Shown: positions 17,412 to 25,919 of the stretch, piece by piece
Numbering within the stretch: the first letter of the stretch is position 1
How the letters are laid out: each line of letters opens with the position of its first letter
NCBI GenBank assembly: GCA_964552205.1
Contig: CAZKFT010000001.1
Coordinates: 105,494-169,493, forward strand
Reading direction: 5' to 3'
Length of the DNA stretch: 64,000 nucleotides
Origin: JAIVGZ01 sp964552205
Lineage (GTDB): Bacteria > Pseudomonadota > Gammaproteobacteria > Natronospirales > JAIVGZ01
Program-made: the position numbers and the translations under genes
Notes under the pieces: generated by a model
The model's database searches: none
Seen by the model: only the letters and a program-made list of their open reading frames with translations
What the model was told of the DNA's origin: nothing

Positions 17412-18680
17412 TTACGCCCGGCGCTTGCGACCCGGGTTGGCGTTGCGTTGGCGCTGGCTGTTGTTCCGACCCTGCGGGCGCGGCTTACGCGGCGCACGGG
17501 GTTTGACCAGGGGTTCGGCGCGGATGGAACGGTCAATCGCGAAGCCTTCAACCGGTACTTCCTCAATCTGACGACGCAACACGCGCTCGATATCCTTGAG
17601 CAGCTTTAACTCATCCACGCAGACGAGCGAGACTGCGCGTCCGCCGCGCCCGGCACGACCGGTGCGGCCAATGCGGTGTACATAATCTTCGGCCACCATC
17701 GGCAGTTCGAAGTTCACGACATGTGGCAGATGGTCGATATCCAGTCCACGGGAAGCCACATCGGTGGCCACCAGGACGCGGGTACGATTGGACTTGAAGT
17801 CCTGCAGGGCGCGCGTACGAGCGGCCTGACTCTTGTTGCCATGGATGGCATCTGCGCGCAGGCCGTCGTCATTGAGCTGACGCGTCAGCTTGTCGGCGCC
17901 GTGCTTGGTACGCACGAACACCAGAACTTGCTGCCAGTTGCCGTCGCCAATCAGCCACGACAGCATCTCGCGCTTGCGATTCTTGTCTACGCGGTGAACG
18001 ACCTGATCAACCGTTTCCGCTGCAGTGTTGCGCGCAGCGACTTCGACCGATTCCGGATTCTTGAGGAATTGGTCGGCCAGTCCGCGGATTTCGTTGGTGA
18101 AGGTGGCCGAGAACATGAGGGTCTGACGGGCCTTCGGAAGCAGATTCACGATGCGCCGGATATCACGGATGAAGCCCATGTCCAGCATGCGGTCGGCCTC
18201 GTCCAACACCAGGATTTCAACCTTGCTCAGGTCCAGCGTGCGCTGTTCGATGTGGTCGAGCAGGCGACCGGGGGTGGCCACGACGATATCCACGCCCCTG
18301 CGCAACGCAGAAATCTGCGGGTTGATGCTCACACCCCCGAAAATGGCGGTGGCGGTCAGCTGACCGCCCTTGCCGTAGGTGCGGATGCTGTCCATCACCT
18401 GCAGGCACAACTCGCGGGTTGGGGTCAGCACCAGAGTGCGCACGGCACGGCGGTTGCTCTTGTGGTTGTTGCCAGCCGGCGTTGAGGCTTGCAGGCGCTG
18501 CAGCATCGGCAAGGTGAAGCCAGCGGTTTTGCCGGTGCCGGTCTGAGCGGCGGCCAACAGGTCACGACCCGCGAGGACTGCAGGGATAGCCGCAGTCTGG
18601 ATGGGGGTGGGGGCGGTGTAGCCTTTATCGGCCACGGTACGGCACAACGCGGCCGTAAGGCCGAGAGATTCAAAAGACAT
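17412..18680 (-). CDS. rhlE: DEAD-box ATP-dependent RNA helicase RhlE
   Basis: 422 residues with every helicase motif: Q motif GYTAPTPIQ, motif I AAQTGTGKT, Ia TPTRELC, II LDEADRMLDMGF, III FSATF, then ATDVASRGLDID and HRIGRTGRAGRGG. The tail is short and basic (KPRPQGRNNSQRQRN). The first residues MSFESLGL match the RhlE subgroup, which acts in RNA remodelling and ribosome maturation. A 176-bp region lies between it and argR; nothing is recognisable there and it may be a long 5' leader. Confidence 0.9.
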   Translation of the reverse strand: MSFESLGLTAALCRTVADKGYTAPTPIQTAAIPAVLAGRDLLAAAQTGTGKTAGFTLPMLQRLQASTPAGNNHKSNRRAVRTLVLTPTRELCLQVMDSIRTYGKGGQLTATAIFGGVSINPQISALRRGVDIVVATPGRLLDHIEQRTLDLSKVEILVLDEADRMLDMGFIRDIRRIVNLLPKARQTLMFSATFTNEIRGLADQFLKNPESVEVAARNTAAETVDQVVHRVDKNRKREMLSWLIGDGNWQQVLVFVRTKHGADKLTRQLNDDGLRADAIHGNKSQAARTRALQDFKSNRTRVLVATDVASRGLDIDHLPHVVNFELPMVAEDYVHRIGRTGRAGRGGRAVSLVCVDELKLLKDIERVLRRQIEEVPVEGFAIDRSIRAEPLVKPRAPRKPRPQGRNNSQRQRNANPGRKRRA

Positions 18681-18856
18681 CAGGTATTGCTCCTGGACGC
18701 CCGCGCGCGGTTTTCCGCGACCGGTCCATGCAAGCAGTCGCTTGTAAGGATTGAGATTCGGGGCAGACCAGGATGGATCACCGCGAAGGACTGGCGTAGA
18801 CCGGAGGTGCCAGCGGCGCGCAGTCTAACAGCAAGTTTCGGAAAGCGATACCTTTT

Positions 18857-19267
18857 TCACGAATTGAGTGCGTGTTCGATGGCGGCCCGCAGTTCGGGCA
18901 TCGCTACTTCTCCGGTCAGCGCAATGAACACGGTGTCGTCACCTGCCAGCGATCCGGCGATGCCCGCAAGGCCAGCGCGATCGACGATGACCCCCAGTAA
19001 AGGCGCGTGACCCGGCGCGGTCTTGAGGATGATGAGATTGGGAGGTGATTCGACCAGCGACCACGGCGGACGCTCGGGGGTCGTGCGCTCGACCTTCTGG
19101 TAGCGCCCGTTCACCTTCATGACGGACAGCTTCTTCAGGTGGCGTGACAGTGTGGGTTGGGTCAGGGAATGACCGCGGGCGGTCAACATGGCCAGCAGGG
19201 CTGCCTGATCGGTGATGGTGTCGCCATCGATAAGTTCGAGAATGGTCTGGTCTACGGTCATGTGCAT
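18857..19267 (-). CDS. argR: Arginine repressor ArgR
   Basis: 136 residues from ATG 19267 (ATG 19261 possible). The N-terminal winged helix includes DQAALLAMLTARGHSLTQPTLSRHLKKLSVMKVNGRYQ (SQ..SR-type recognition helix). The C-terminal half (LLGVIVDRAGLAGIAGSLAGDDTVFIAL) matches the hexamerisation/arginine-binding domain with its conserved GDDT motif. It normally represses arginine biosynthesis when arginine is abundant. It is divergent from the arg operon, and the region between them carries an ARG-box-like palindrome. On the minus strand TATATT ends 6 nt before ATG 19267, again compatible with leaderless translation. Confidence 0.9.
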   Translation of the reverse strand: MHMTVDQTILELIDGDTITDQAALLAMLTARGHSLTQPTLSRHLKKLSVMKVNGRYQKVERTTPERPPWSLVESPPNLIILKTAPGHAPLLGVIVDRAGLAGIAGSLAGDDTVFIALTGEVAMPELRAAIEHALNS

Positions 19268-19290
19268 ATTCTGAATATATTCGTATATGC
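19264..19290. promoter_or_regulatory. ARG-box-like operator between argR and argD
   Basis: The core GAATATATTC at 19273-19282 is a perfect palindrome inside a longer imperfect one with arms GCATAT and TATATGC. It fits the AT-rich ArgR half-site pattern TGAATA..TATTC. A second AT-rich stretch with GCATAC and GTATATTATGC follows at 19310-19340 and could be another box over the argD promoter. ArgR probably controls both directions from here. Confidence 0.6.
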
Positions 19291-19395
19291 ATGCAAGGAG
19301 AATAAAGTTGCATACAAAGGTATAAATCCGTATATTATGCCGCCTTCGGGCGGTTCTCCGTCCTTGATACGCATATGTCGTCGTGGAGGAGAACT

Positions 19396-20325
19396 GTGTC
19401 GGCGTTATTGCCAACTTATCCGCCGTATCCATTCCAGCTCGTTAAAGGGCAGGGTGATCAGGTCACGTCCGATGACGGCCGCACCTTTGTGGATTTCTAT
19501 GGTGGTCATTGTGTCGCGTCCACGGGCCATAGCCACCCCCGCGTGGTCGAGGCCATCTGTCAGCAGGCCAGGACGCTCCTGTTCTACTCCACGGCTGCAA
19601 GTTTGCCGATCCGCACATTGGCGGCCGAGTCGCTCGTCGAATTTGCAGGACCGCACATCTCCTCAGTGTTCTTCTGCAATTCCGGTGCCGAAGCCAACGA
19701 GAATGCCTTGAAGCTCGCTGCGCAGCTTACGGGGCGTACCCGGTTTGTGGGCTTCCAGGGCGGGTTCCACGGACGCACCCTTCTGGCCATGTCGTGTTCT
19801 GACCTCCCCAAACTCAAGGCGCCCATTGCTGCGTTGTGCGCCCCTTGTGAGCTGTTGCCGTTCAACGATACGCCTGCGCTGGCGCAAGCAGACTTTGCAC
19901 AGGTCGCTGCGGTGATCGTGGAACCCATACAGTCCATGGCAGGGGTGAAGACAGCGAATCCAGATTGGCTACACGCATTGCAAGCGAAGTGCCGCGCCAG
20001 TGGCACCTTCCTGATCATTGACGAAGTGCAGACCGGCTTCGGCCGCTTGGGCACCCCGTTCGCATTCCAGCATTTCGGCATCGAGCCGGATGTGGTTGCC
20101 TGTGCGAAAGGGATCGCTTCCGGGTTCCCTCTGGGCGCGGTGTTGCTACCGGAAAGTGTTGCCTCAAGAGTTGGCGGTGGCGACCTCGGCAGCACTTTCG
20201 GTGGTGGGCCGTTGGCGTCGGCTGCGCTGCAAGCGACACTGGAGGTCATCGCAGACGAGAAGCTCTGCGCCCGTGCGCTCGCTGCCGAGCAACGCATCCG
20301 CGCGGGACTCACTGGCAGTATTGTC
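19396..20325 (+). CDS. argD: Acetylornithine aminotransferase-like enzyme (3' end lost in assembly gap)
   Basis: 310 residues are visible. It is a class-III PLP aminotransferase: GHCVASTGHSHPRV, FFCNSGAEANENALKLA, GGFHGRTLLAMS, then LIIDEVQTGFGRLGTPFAF (Asp and Gln for PLP) and ACAKGIASGFPLGAV with the Schiff-base Lys. Context assigns it to N-acetylornithine (de)amination in arginine synthesis. GTG 19396 is chosen because GGAGGAG sits six bases upstream; the ATG at 19375 lacks a ribosome site. About 70-90 C-terminal residues are missing, because the sequence runs into 100 N. Confidence 0.88.
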
Positions 20326-20425
20326 NNNNNNNNNNNNNNNNNNNNNNNNNNNNNNNNNNNNNNNNNNNNNNNNNNNNNNNNNNNNNNNNNNNNNNNNNNN
20401 NNNNNNNNNNNNNNNNNNNNNNNNN
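20326..20425. other. Assembly gap (100 N)
   Basis: Exactly 100 undetermined bases, the conventional placeholder for a gap of unknown size. It removes the end of argD and the start of argF'. From usual family lengths at least about 300 bp of coding sequence is absent, so the gap is larger than drawn; an extra small gene cannot be excluded. Confidence 0.98.
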
Positions 20426-20426
20426 G

Positions 20427-21380
20427 AAGGTCGTTCGCCAAGCCCTCGAATGGAAGCGCAATCCACCGGGGCGTCATCTCGACGGTCGTGTGCTTGGCAT
20501 GGTTTTCTTCAATCCGTCCTTGCGGACGCGCGCATCCTTCGAGACAGTCATGATCCGCGGGGGCGGCGCTGCGGTCATCCTGGATGTCGGCGCCGGCGTC
20601 TGGAAGCTGGAGTACCGTGATGGTGCGGTGATGGACGCCGACCGCGCGGAGCATGTGCGTGAAGCGGTGCCGGTGCTCGGTGAGTATTGCGATGCACTGG
20701 CTGTCCGCAGTTTCGCCACCGGCGAGGATTTCGAACTCGACAACTCTGATCCCGTCATCCGTGCGTTCCGGGAGCACGCGACCGTGCCGTTGGTCAGCAT
20801 GGAGTCTGCGCGTGAACATCCCTGTCAGGGACTTGCAGACATGTTGTCTGTGGCGGAGCATGCGGGAGGAACCCAAGGCGTGCCGGTCACCCTGACGTGG
20901 GCGCCGCATGTAAAACCCTTGCCACATGCAGTGCCGAATTCGTTCCTGCTGAACGCCGCCGCCGCAGGATGTGATGTGCGCATCGCGCATCCGCCCGGTT
21001 TCGACCTGCACCCAAGCGTGATTGCTGAAGCGCAGGCACTGGCGGCGGCCAGTGGTGGGAAGCTGTCCTTCACCCACGATCAGAACGCTGCCCTTGACGG
21101 CGCTCAGGCAGTATATGCGAAGGCTTGGGGCCCCTCCCTTCGCCAGGGCGAGGCCCTGGCTTCGGGAGGCGGGCCCGTTGCCAACGCCAACTGGATGCTC
21201 ACGCGCGACCGGCTCGACCGGCACGCGCCTGAGGCTGCATTTCTACATTGCCTGCCCTTGCGGCGCAATGTCGAGGTCCATGACTCTGTCTTGGACCATC
21301 CCTTGTCGAAGGTTGTCAGCAACGCCGGCAATCGTTTCCACGTCCAGCGCGTTTTGCTGGACATGATGCTCAACCCGTAA
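20427..21380 (+). CDS. argF': N-acetylornithine carbamoyltransferase (5' end lost in assembly gap)
   Basis: 317 residues remain, in frame from the first bases after the gap. The carbamoyl-phosphate motif appears as FFNPSLRTRASFE; later come SAREHPCQGLADM, LTWAPHVKPLPHAVPNS and HCLPLRRNVEVHD. The long HCLPLRRN form and LTWxxHxKPL are diagnostic for the acetyl/succinyl-ornithine branch rather than ordinary OTCase. A Glu in WKLEYRDGAVMD matches the position where, from memory, Glu marks acetyl- and Pro marks succinyl-ornithine enzymes. It transfers carbamoyl to N-acetylornithine, giving N-acetylcitrulline for argE. The true start is in the gap. Confidence 0.92.
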   Translation, partial: KVVRQALEWKRNPPGRHLDGRVLGMVFFNPSLRTRASFETVMIRGGGAAVILDVGAGVWKLEYRDGAVMDADRAEHVREAVPVLGEYCDALAVRSFATGEDFELDNSDPVIRAFREHATVPLVSMESAREHPCQGLADMLSVAEHAGGTQGVPVTLTWAPHVKPLPHAVPNSFLLNAAAAGCDVRIAHPPGFDLHPSVIAEAQALAAASGGKLSFTHDQNAALDGAQAVYAKAWGPSLRQGEALASGGGPVANANWMLTRDRLDRHAPEAAFLHCLPLRRNVEVHDSVLDHPLSKVVSNAGNRFHVQRVLLDMMLNP

Positions 21381-21390
21381 GGATCAGATC

Positions 21391-22284
21391 ATGGTTTCAA
21401 CACACTCGAGTTCCTATAGTTCCCTCCGTTCGGTTGCGCGCTACGTGCGCCAGTTCCGCAACAAGGTGTTTGTCGTCAAACTCGGCGGTGAGGTTCTGGC
21501 GGATGCGAAGGTCAGGCGTTCGATCTGTGAACAGCTCGCGCTGTTGTCGAGTTTTTCGATGCGCGTAGTGGTCGTACATGGTGGTGGTGCCGAGCTCGAC
21601 ACCGTGTGTGAGGGTCTGGACATTCCTGTGGAGAAGATTGCGGGTCGCCGTGTCACCTCCCCAAAGGTGCTGGATGTAGCCAAGATGGTGTTCGCCGGGC
21701 AGGTTCACATGGACTTGTTGGCGGAACTGCGGGCGGCAGGCATGGCCTGCGTCGGGCTGACAGGTGTGGATGCGGGTCTGTTGCACGCCACGCGCCGTCC
21801 CCCGGTCACGCTTCCGGATGGGCAAGTTGCCGATTACGGCCTGGTCGGGGACATCGAGGCGGTGGACCCAACCATCCTTGGGCATTTGTTGGCGGGCGGC
21901 TTCGTGCCAGTGATAGCGCCCCTGTCCGGAAACGATGACGGCGCGGTTTACAACACCAATGCGGATACCATCGCGGCAGCGCTGTCAGCTGCGCTCGGTG
22001 CGGAAAAGCTGTTCTTCCTGCTCAAGGTTCCCGGCATCTTGCGTGATGTTACGGATGCCTCAAGCCTCGTGCCCTTGGCGACGCTTGCCGAGCTTGATGC
22101 CATGGCAGATACCGGTGCACTCAAGGACGGTATGTTGCCCAAGCTGGCAGCCTTGCATTCGGCACTGGAGGGTGGCGTCCAGAGCGCGCATCTCGTCAGC
22201 GGACTGTTGCCGGATGCGCTTCTGACGGAAGTGTTCACCAACGAGGGCAGCGGCACCATGGTGGTGGCGGGGGAGACTCAGTGA
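21391..22284 (+). CDS. argB: Acetylglutamate kinase (kinase domain only)
   Basis: 297 residues. Amino-acid kinase fold: VVKLGGEVLAD (ATP phosphate loop), VVVHGGGAELD (substrate), GLTGVDAGLL, YGLVGDIEAVD, NTNADTIAAALSAALGAEKLFFL and the end SGTMVV. It phosphorylates N-acetylglutamate. In Xanthomonas relatives ArgB is fused to a C-terminal GNAT synthase domain giving about 440 residues; here the protein stops after the kinase, so the acetylglutamate-forming enzyme must be elsewhere. AAGGATC precedes the ATG. Confidence 0.93.
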   Translation: MVSTHSSSYSSLRSVARYVRQFRNKVFVVKLGGEVLADAKVRRSICEQLALLSSFSMRVVVVHGGGAELDTVCEGLDIPVEKIAGRRVTSPKVLDVAKMVFAGQVHMDLLAELRAAGMACVGLTGVDAGLLHATRRPPVTLPDGQVADYGLVGDIEAVDPTILGHLLAGGFVPVIAPLSGNDDGAVYNTNADTIAAALSAALGAEKLFFLLKVPGILRDVTDASSLVPLATLAELDAMADTGALKDGMLPKLAALHSALEGGVQSAHLVSGLLPDALLTEVFTNEGSGTMVVAGETQ

Positions 22285-23363
22285 AACCAGTTGACCTTCT
22301 GGAACGGCTGGTGGCAACAGCCAGCGTCTCCGGTGACGAGTCGCGTATAGCAGACTTCGTGGGTCGGCATGCGCGTAGCTTTGGCGCCGTGGTCGAACGG
22401 TCAGAAAACAACGTCTGGTTCTCTCTCGGGCGCGGTGACGGGCCGACGCTGCTGTTCAACTCCCATCTGGATACCGTGCCGCCCTGTGCAGGCTGGACGC
22501 TGGACCCCATGAAGCCGGCATGGCGCGGGAGCCGTCTGTATGGTCTCGGAAGCAATGACGCCAAAGCATCGGTTGCGGCGATGTTGTCCGTGGCGGAACG
22601 CCTCGCGGGCATGCAGGAGCGCATTCCCGGCCGTGTGGTGTTTGCATTGACCGCGGAAGAGGAAATTGGTGGGAAAAACGGGATAGCGAGCGTGCTGGAA
22701 GCGCTTGGCCCGGTCGATGCGGCAGTCGTAGGGGAACCTACTTCCCTGGAGGCGTGTACTGCGCAGCGGGGGATGCTGATTTTGAAGTGCATTGCACATG
22801 GAGTTTCCGGTCATGTAGCGCATTCGCGGCCAGAGGGCCGCTCTCACAATGGGTTGGTGAACGCCATTGAGGTTGCGGCACGCGACATCACTCGCCTCGC
22901 GCAGTGGCAGTTCGAGCCACACGCCTTGCTTGGACAGACCCGTGCTCAAGTCACGCAGATTCAAGGTGGATTGCAGCGAAACCAGGTGCCTGACCGCTGT
23001 GAGTATTTCGTTGACCTGCGCACCACACCCAATCTGGATCACGCAAGCGTGGCTGCTGAATTGGACGCCGCGCTTGAGAGCGAGGTGACTGTGCACTCGG
23101 CTCGTTATCTGCCCAAGCATACGAACAGTGCACACCCGCTCGTTCGCGCCGCGTTGGCTGCCAACGGACGGACGGGTCCGGTGGGATCCAACACGACATC
23201 CGACTGGGCTTTCTTGGGTGACCTTCCCGTAGTGAAGTTGGGCCCCGGGGACACCCAGCGTTCCCATCGCCCCGATGAATACCTGGAAGCTGATGAATTG
23301 GCAGACGGAATTCGTGTGTATGCCCAACTCACCCGGAAGTTCTTTGAGGAGGCGCCAGCATGA
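22281..23363 (+). CDS. argE: N-acetyl-citrulline/ornithine deacetylase (M20 family)
   Basis: 360 residues. M20 metallopeptidase features: LFNSHLDTVPP (metal His/Asp), GLGSNDAKAS (bridging Asp), ALTAEEEIGGKNG (catalytic Glu plus ligand), VGEPTS, and the dimerisation segment with HGVSGHVAHSRPEG. In the acetylated-citrulline pathway this enzyme removes acetate from N-acetylcitrulline to give citrulline for argG. The GTG start overlaps the argB stop by GTGA, so the pair is translationally coupled. Confidence 0.9.
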   Translation: MKPVDLLERLVATASVSGDESRIADFVGRHARSFGAVVERSENNVWFSLGRGDGPTLLFNSHLDTVPPCAGWTLDPMKPAWRGSRLYGLGSNDAKASVAAMLSVAERLAGMQERIPGRVVFALTAEEEIGGKNGIASVLEALGPVDAAVVGEPTSLEACTAQRGMLILKCIAHGVSGHVAHSRPEGRSHNGLVNAIEVAARDITRLAQWQFEPHALLGQTRAQVTQIQGGLQRNQVPDRCEYFVDLRTTPNLDHASVAAELDAALESEVTVHSARYLPKHTNSAHPLVRAALAANGRTGPVGSNTTSDWAFLGDLPVVKLGPGDTQRSHRPDEYLEADELADGIRVYAQLTRKFFEEAPA

Positions 23364-24706
23364 GCCAGTTGTGGGCGAAGAATCTCCCGCTGGATACCTT
23401 GGTGCACCGGTTTACCGTGGGTGACGATCCTGTGACCGATCTCGAGCTGGTTGAGTTCGATGCCATCGGCTCCGCGGCACACGCGCGCATGTTGCACTCC
23501 GTAGGCTTGTTGTCCGATGACGATGTAGCAGCCCTGGTCCAGGGGCTTCAGCACATCGCGACACAGTCCAGGGCGGGCGAGTTCGTCATTTCCCCTGAGC
23601 AGGAGGACTGCCATACTGCCATTGAGCAGGCCTTGGTTGCGAGCTACGGGGATGCGGGAAAACGCATCCACTTGGGTCGTTCACGCAACGACCAGGTGCA
23701 ACTGGCGACCCGGTTATGGATGCGCGCGCGTCTGTTCGAACTGGTGGACGGCGTTGGTGCGCTGGCGCAGTCCTTGATTGACCTGGGGAAGCGTCATCAG
23801 GATGTCGCGTTACCAGGCTACACCCACATGCGGCGCGCGATGCCGTCATCCGTAGGCCAGTGGGCGTCGGCGTTTGCGGAGGGACTTTTGGAAGAACTCG
23901 AGTCTGCGGAGGGCGTGTTCAAGCGCCTGGACCGCTGTCCCTTGGGTGCTGCCGCTGGTTTCGGTGTACCACTGCCGCTGAATCGTGAGTTCACCGCTGA
24001 GTTGTTGGGATTCGAACGGGTTCAGCGCTCTACGATCGATGTGCAAAACGCGCGCGGCCGGCATGAACTGGCGTTGGCTGGGTGGCTGGTATCCGTTGGC
24101 CTTACTGTAGAGAAGCTCTGCTGGGATCTCGCGCTGTACTCGATGGAGGAATTCGGGTTTGTGAAGTTGCCGGATGAATTCACCACCGGTTCGTCCATCA
24201 TGCCGCAGAAGCGCAACCCGGATGTCATCGAGTTGGCGCGCGCAAGATGCCGCGAGCTGCGGGGGCGTCAGGCGTTGCTTGCCGAGCTGGCTGGAGGCTT
24301 GCCATCCAGCTATCACCGTGACTTCCAGTTGTTGAAGCGCCCGTTGTTCGAGATGGTGGACGACGCAACGACCCTGCTGGTGGTCATGGAGCGAGTAGTG
24401 AGTGGCCTTGAGGTAAAAGTCGCCAAGACCGGGGCTGCATGCAGCGATGAGCTTTTTGCAGCCCATGAGGCCTGCCGCCGAGTGGGGGAGGGCGCGACTT
24501 TCCGTGACGCATATCGCGAAGTGGCATCCGAGCTATTGTCAGGTGAGTTCAAGCCGGACCGCGCAGCGCTGGCGGCTCCCCATACCGGCGGATTGGACAA
24601 CCTCGGGTTGGAGGTCAGCGAGTCGGAGCTTGTTGTCCTTCGCAAGCACTGGGCCGCGCGCGAGCATTCGACGCGCGCTCGCCTGCAATCCGTTTTTGAA
24701 CTGTGA
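23360..24706 (+). CDS. argH: Argininosuccinate lyase
   Basis: 448 residues. Fumarase/aspartase superfamily: LGRSRNDQVQLATRLW, the ALPGYTHMRRAMPSS region, and the signature loop GSSIMPQKRNPD (about 281-292), where the second Ser is the catalytic base. It splits argininosuccinate to arginine and fumarate. The ATG overlaps the argE stop (ATGA), with GAGGAGG upstream. Confidence 0.96.
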   Translation: MSQLWAKNLPLDTLVHRFTVGDDPVTDLELVEFDAIGSAAHARMLHSVGLLSDDDVAALVQGLQHIATQSRAGEFVISPEQEDCHTAIEQALVASYGDAGKRIHLGRSRNDQVQLATRLWMRARLFELVDGVGALAQSLIDLGKRHQDVALPGYTHMRRAMPSSVGQWASAFAEGLLEELESAEGVFKRLDRCPLGAAAGFGVPLPLNREFTAELLGFERVQRSTIDVQNARGRHELALAGWLVSVGLTVEKLCWDLALYSMEEFGFVKLPDEFTTGSSIMPQKRNPDVIELARARCRELRGRQALLAELAGGLPSSYHRDFQLLKRPLFEMVDDATTLLVVMERVVSGLEVKVAKTGAACSDELFAAHEACRRVGEGATFRDAYREVASELLSGEFKPDRAALAAPHTGGLDNLGLEVSESELVVLRKHWAAREHSTRARLQSVFEL

Positions 24707-24716
24707 GACATGACTG

Positions 24717-25919
24717 ATGAATGAAAAGCATGCATTGCTGGCCTACTCCGGTGGCCTGGACACCTCGTTCTGTGTGGTGTGGTTGCGCGAGCAGGGTTAT
24801 CGGGTCACCACTGCCACAGTGAATACTGGCGGCTTCAGTGCGGCCGAGCTTGATCGTATCGAGAAGCTGTCGCCGCAACTGGGCGCCGAAGCGCACCACA
24901 CGGTGGACGCGCGGGGAGATCTTTTTCAGGACTACCTGCGCTTCCTAATCTTCGGCAATGTGTTGCGCGGGGGCACTTATCCGCTGTCGGTATCTGCCGA
25001 ACGCGTGTGTCAGGCAGCTGCAGTCGTCAAACTCGCCCGCGAGGTCGGCGCCAGTGCCGTGGCGCACGGTTCGACCGGGGCCGGCAATGATCAGGTGCGC
25101 TTCGATGTTGCCTTCCGTGCCTTGGCACCGGAGCTGGAAATCATCACCCCCATCCGCCAATTGGCGCTGTCGCGTTCGGAGGAAATGGATTTTCTCGCCC
25201 AGCGCGGATTCGAGTTCCCCGCGAAAACGCGGGATTACTCGGTGAACGAGGGCATGTGGGGTGCATCGGTGGGTGGACGGGAAACGCTGGAGTCGTGGCC
25301 TGGCCTGCCTGCGGAGGTGTACCCCGGAGGCGCCGTGGACGCCGCCTCCATTGAGCCTCGCGAACTGGTTGTCGGTTTCAAGCAGGGTGTACCCGTGTCT
25401 CTTGGCGGCACGCAGCACGATCCGGTGTCTCTGATAGAAGCATTGAACACCCTAGGCCGCAGTTTTGGAATCGGGCGCGGCATCCACCTTGGAGACACGG
25501 TGCTCGGCATCAAGGGCCGTGTCGGCTTCGAGGCACCGGCAGCGCACCTCCTGATTGGTTCGCACAGGGAGCTGGAAAAGCTCGTTCTGACCGGTAAGCA
25601 GCTTTTCTGGAAAGAGACGCTGGGTAATCTCTACGGTAGCTTGCTGCACGAGGGGCACTTTTTCGATCCGCTTGCCCGTGACCTGGAGGCATTTCTGTCG
25701 TCCAGCCAGCAACGCGTCACCGGCGATGTCCGCTTGAGCTTACGCGCCGGTGCGTTCAGCGTGGAGGGTGCGCGGTCCCCCTACTCGATGATGAATCCGG
25801 AGGTAGCCAGTTACGGTGAGTCAAACCGCCTATGGACAGGGGAAGAGGCACGCGGGTTTGCCAAACTCTATGGCGTGCAACAGTTGCTCGCACGCCGCGC
25901 TGGAGGTGACCAATCATGA
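24717..25919 (+). CDS. argG: Argininosuccinate synthase
   Basis: 400 residues. It starts with the PP-loop YSGGLDTSFCVVWL (about 10-23), followed by AHGSTGAGNDQVRFD and TRDYSVNEGMWGAS, where citrulline and aspartate are held. It condenses citrulline and aspartate using ATP. Ten bases separate it from argH. Its stop overlaps the start of the next gene (ATGA). Confidence 0.95.
   Translation: MNEKHALLAYSGGLDTSFCVVWLREQGYRVTTATVNTGGFSAAELDRIEKLSPQLGAEAHHTVDARGDLFQDYLRFLIFGNVLRGGTYPLSVSAERVCQAAAVVKLAREVGASAVAHGSTGAGNDQVRFDVAFRALAPELEIITPIRQLALSRSEEMDFLAQRGFEFPAKTRDYSVNEGMWGASVGGRETLESWPGLPAEVYPGGAVDAASIEPRELVVGFKQGVPVSLGGTQHDPVSLIEALNTLGRSFGIGRGIHLGDTVLGIKGRVGFEAPAAHLLIGSHRELEKLVLTGKQLFWKETLGNLYGSLLHEGHFFDPLARDLEAFLSSSQQRVTGDVRLSLRAGAFSVEGARSPYSMMNPEVASYGESNRLWTGEEARGFAKLYGVQQLLARRAGGDQS

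Noticed and set aside
19584..21224. 546-codon minus-strand frame spanning the N gap
   Set aside because: Open only because N codons carry no stop; both sides are antisense to argD and argF'.
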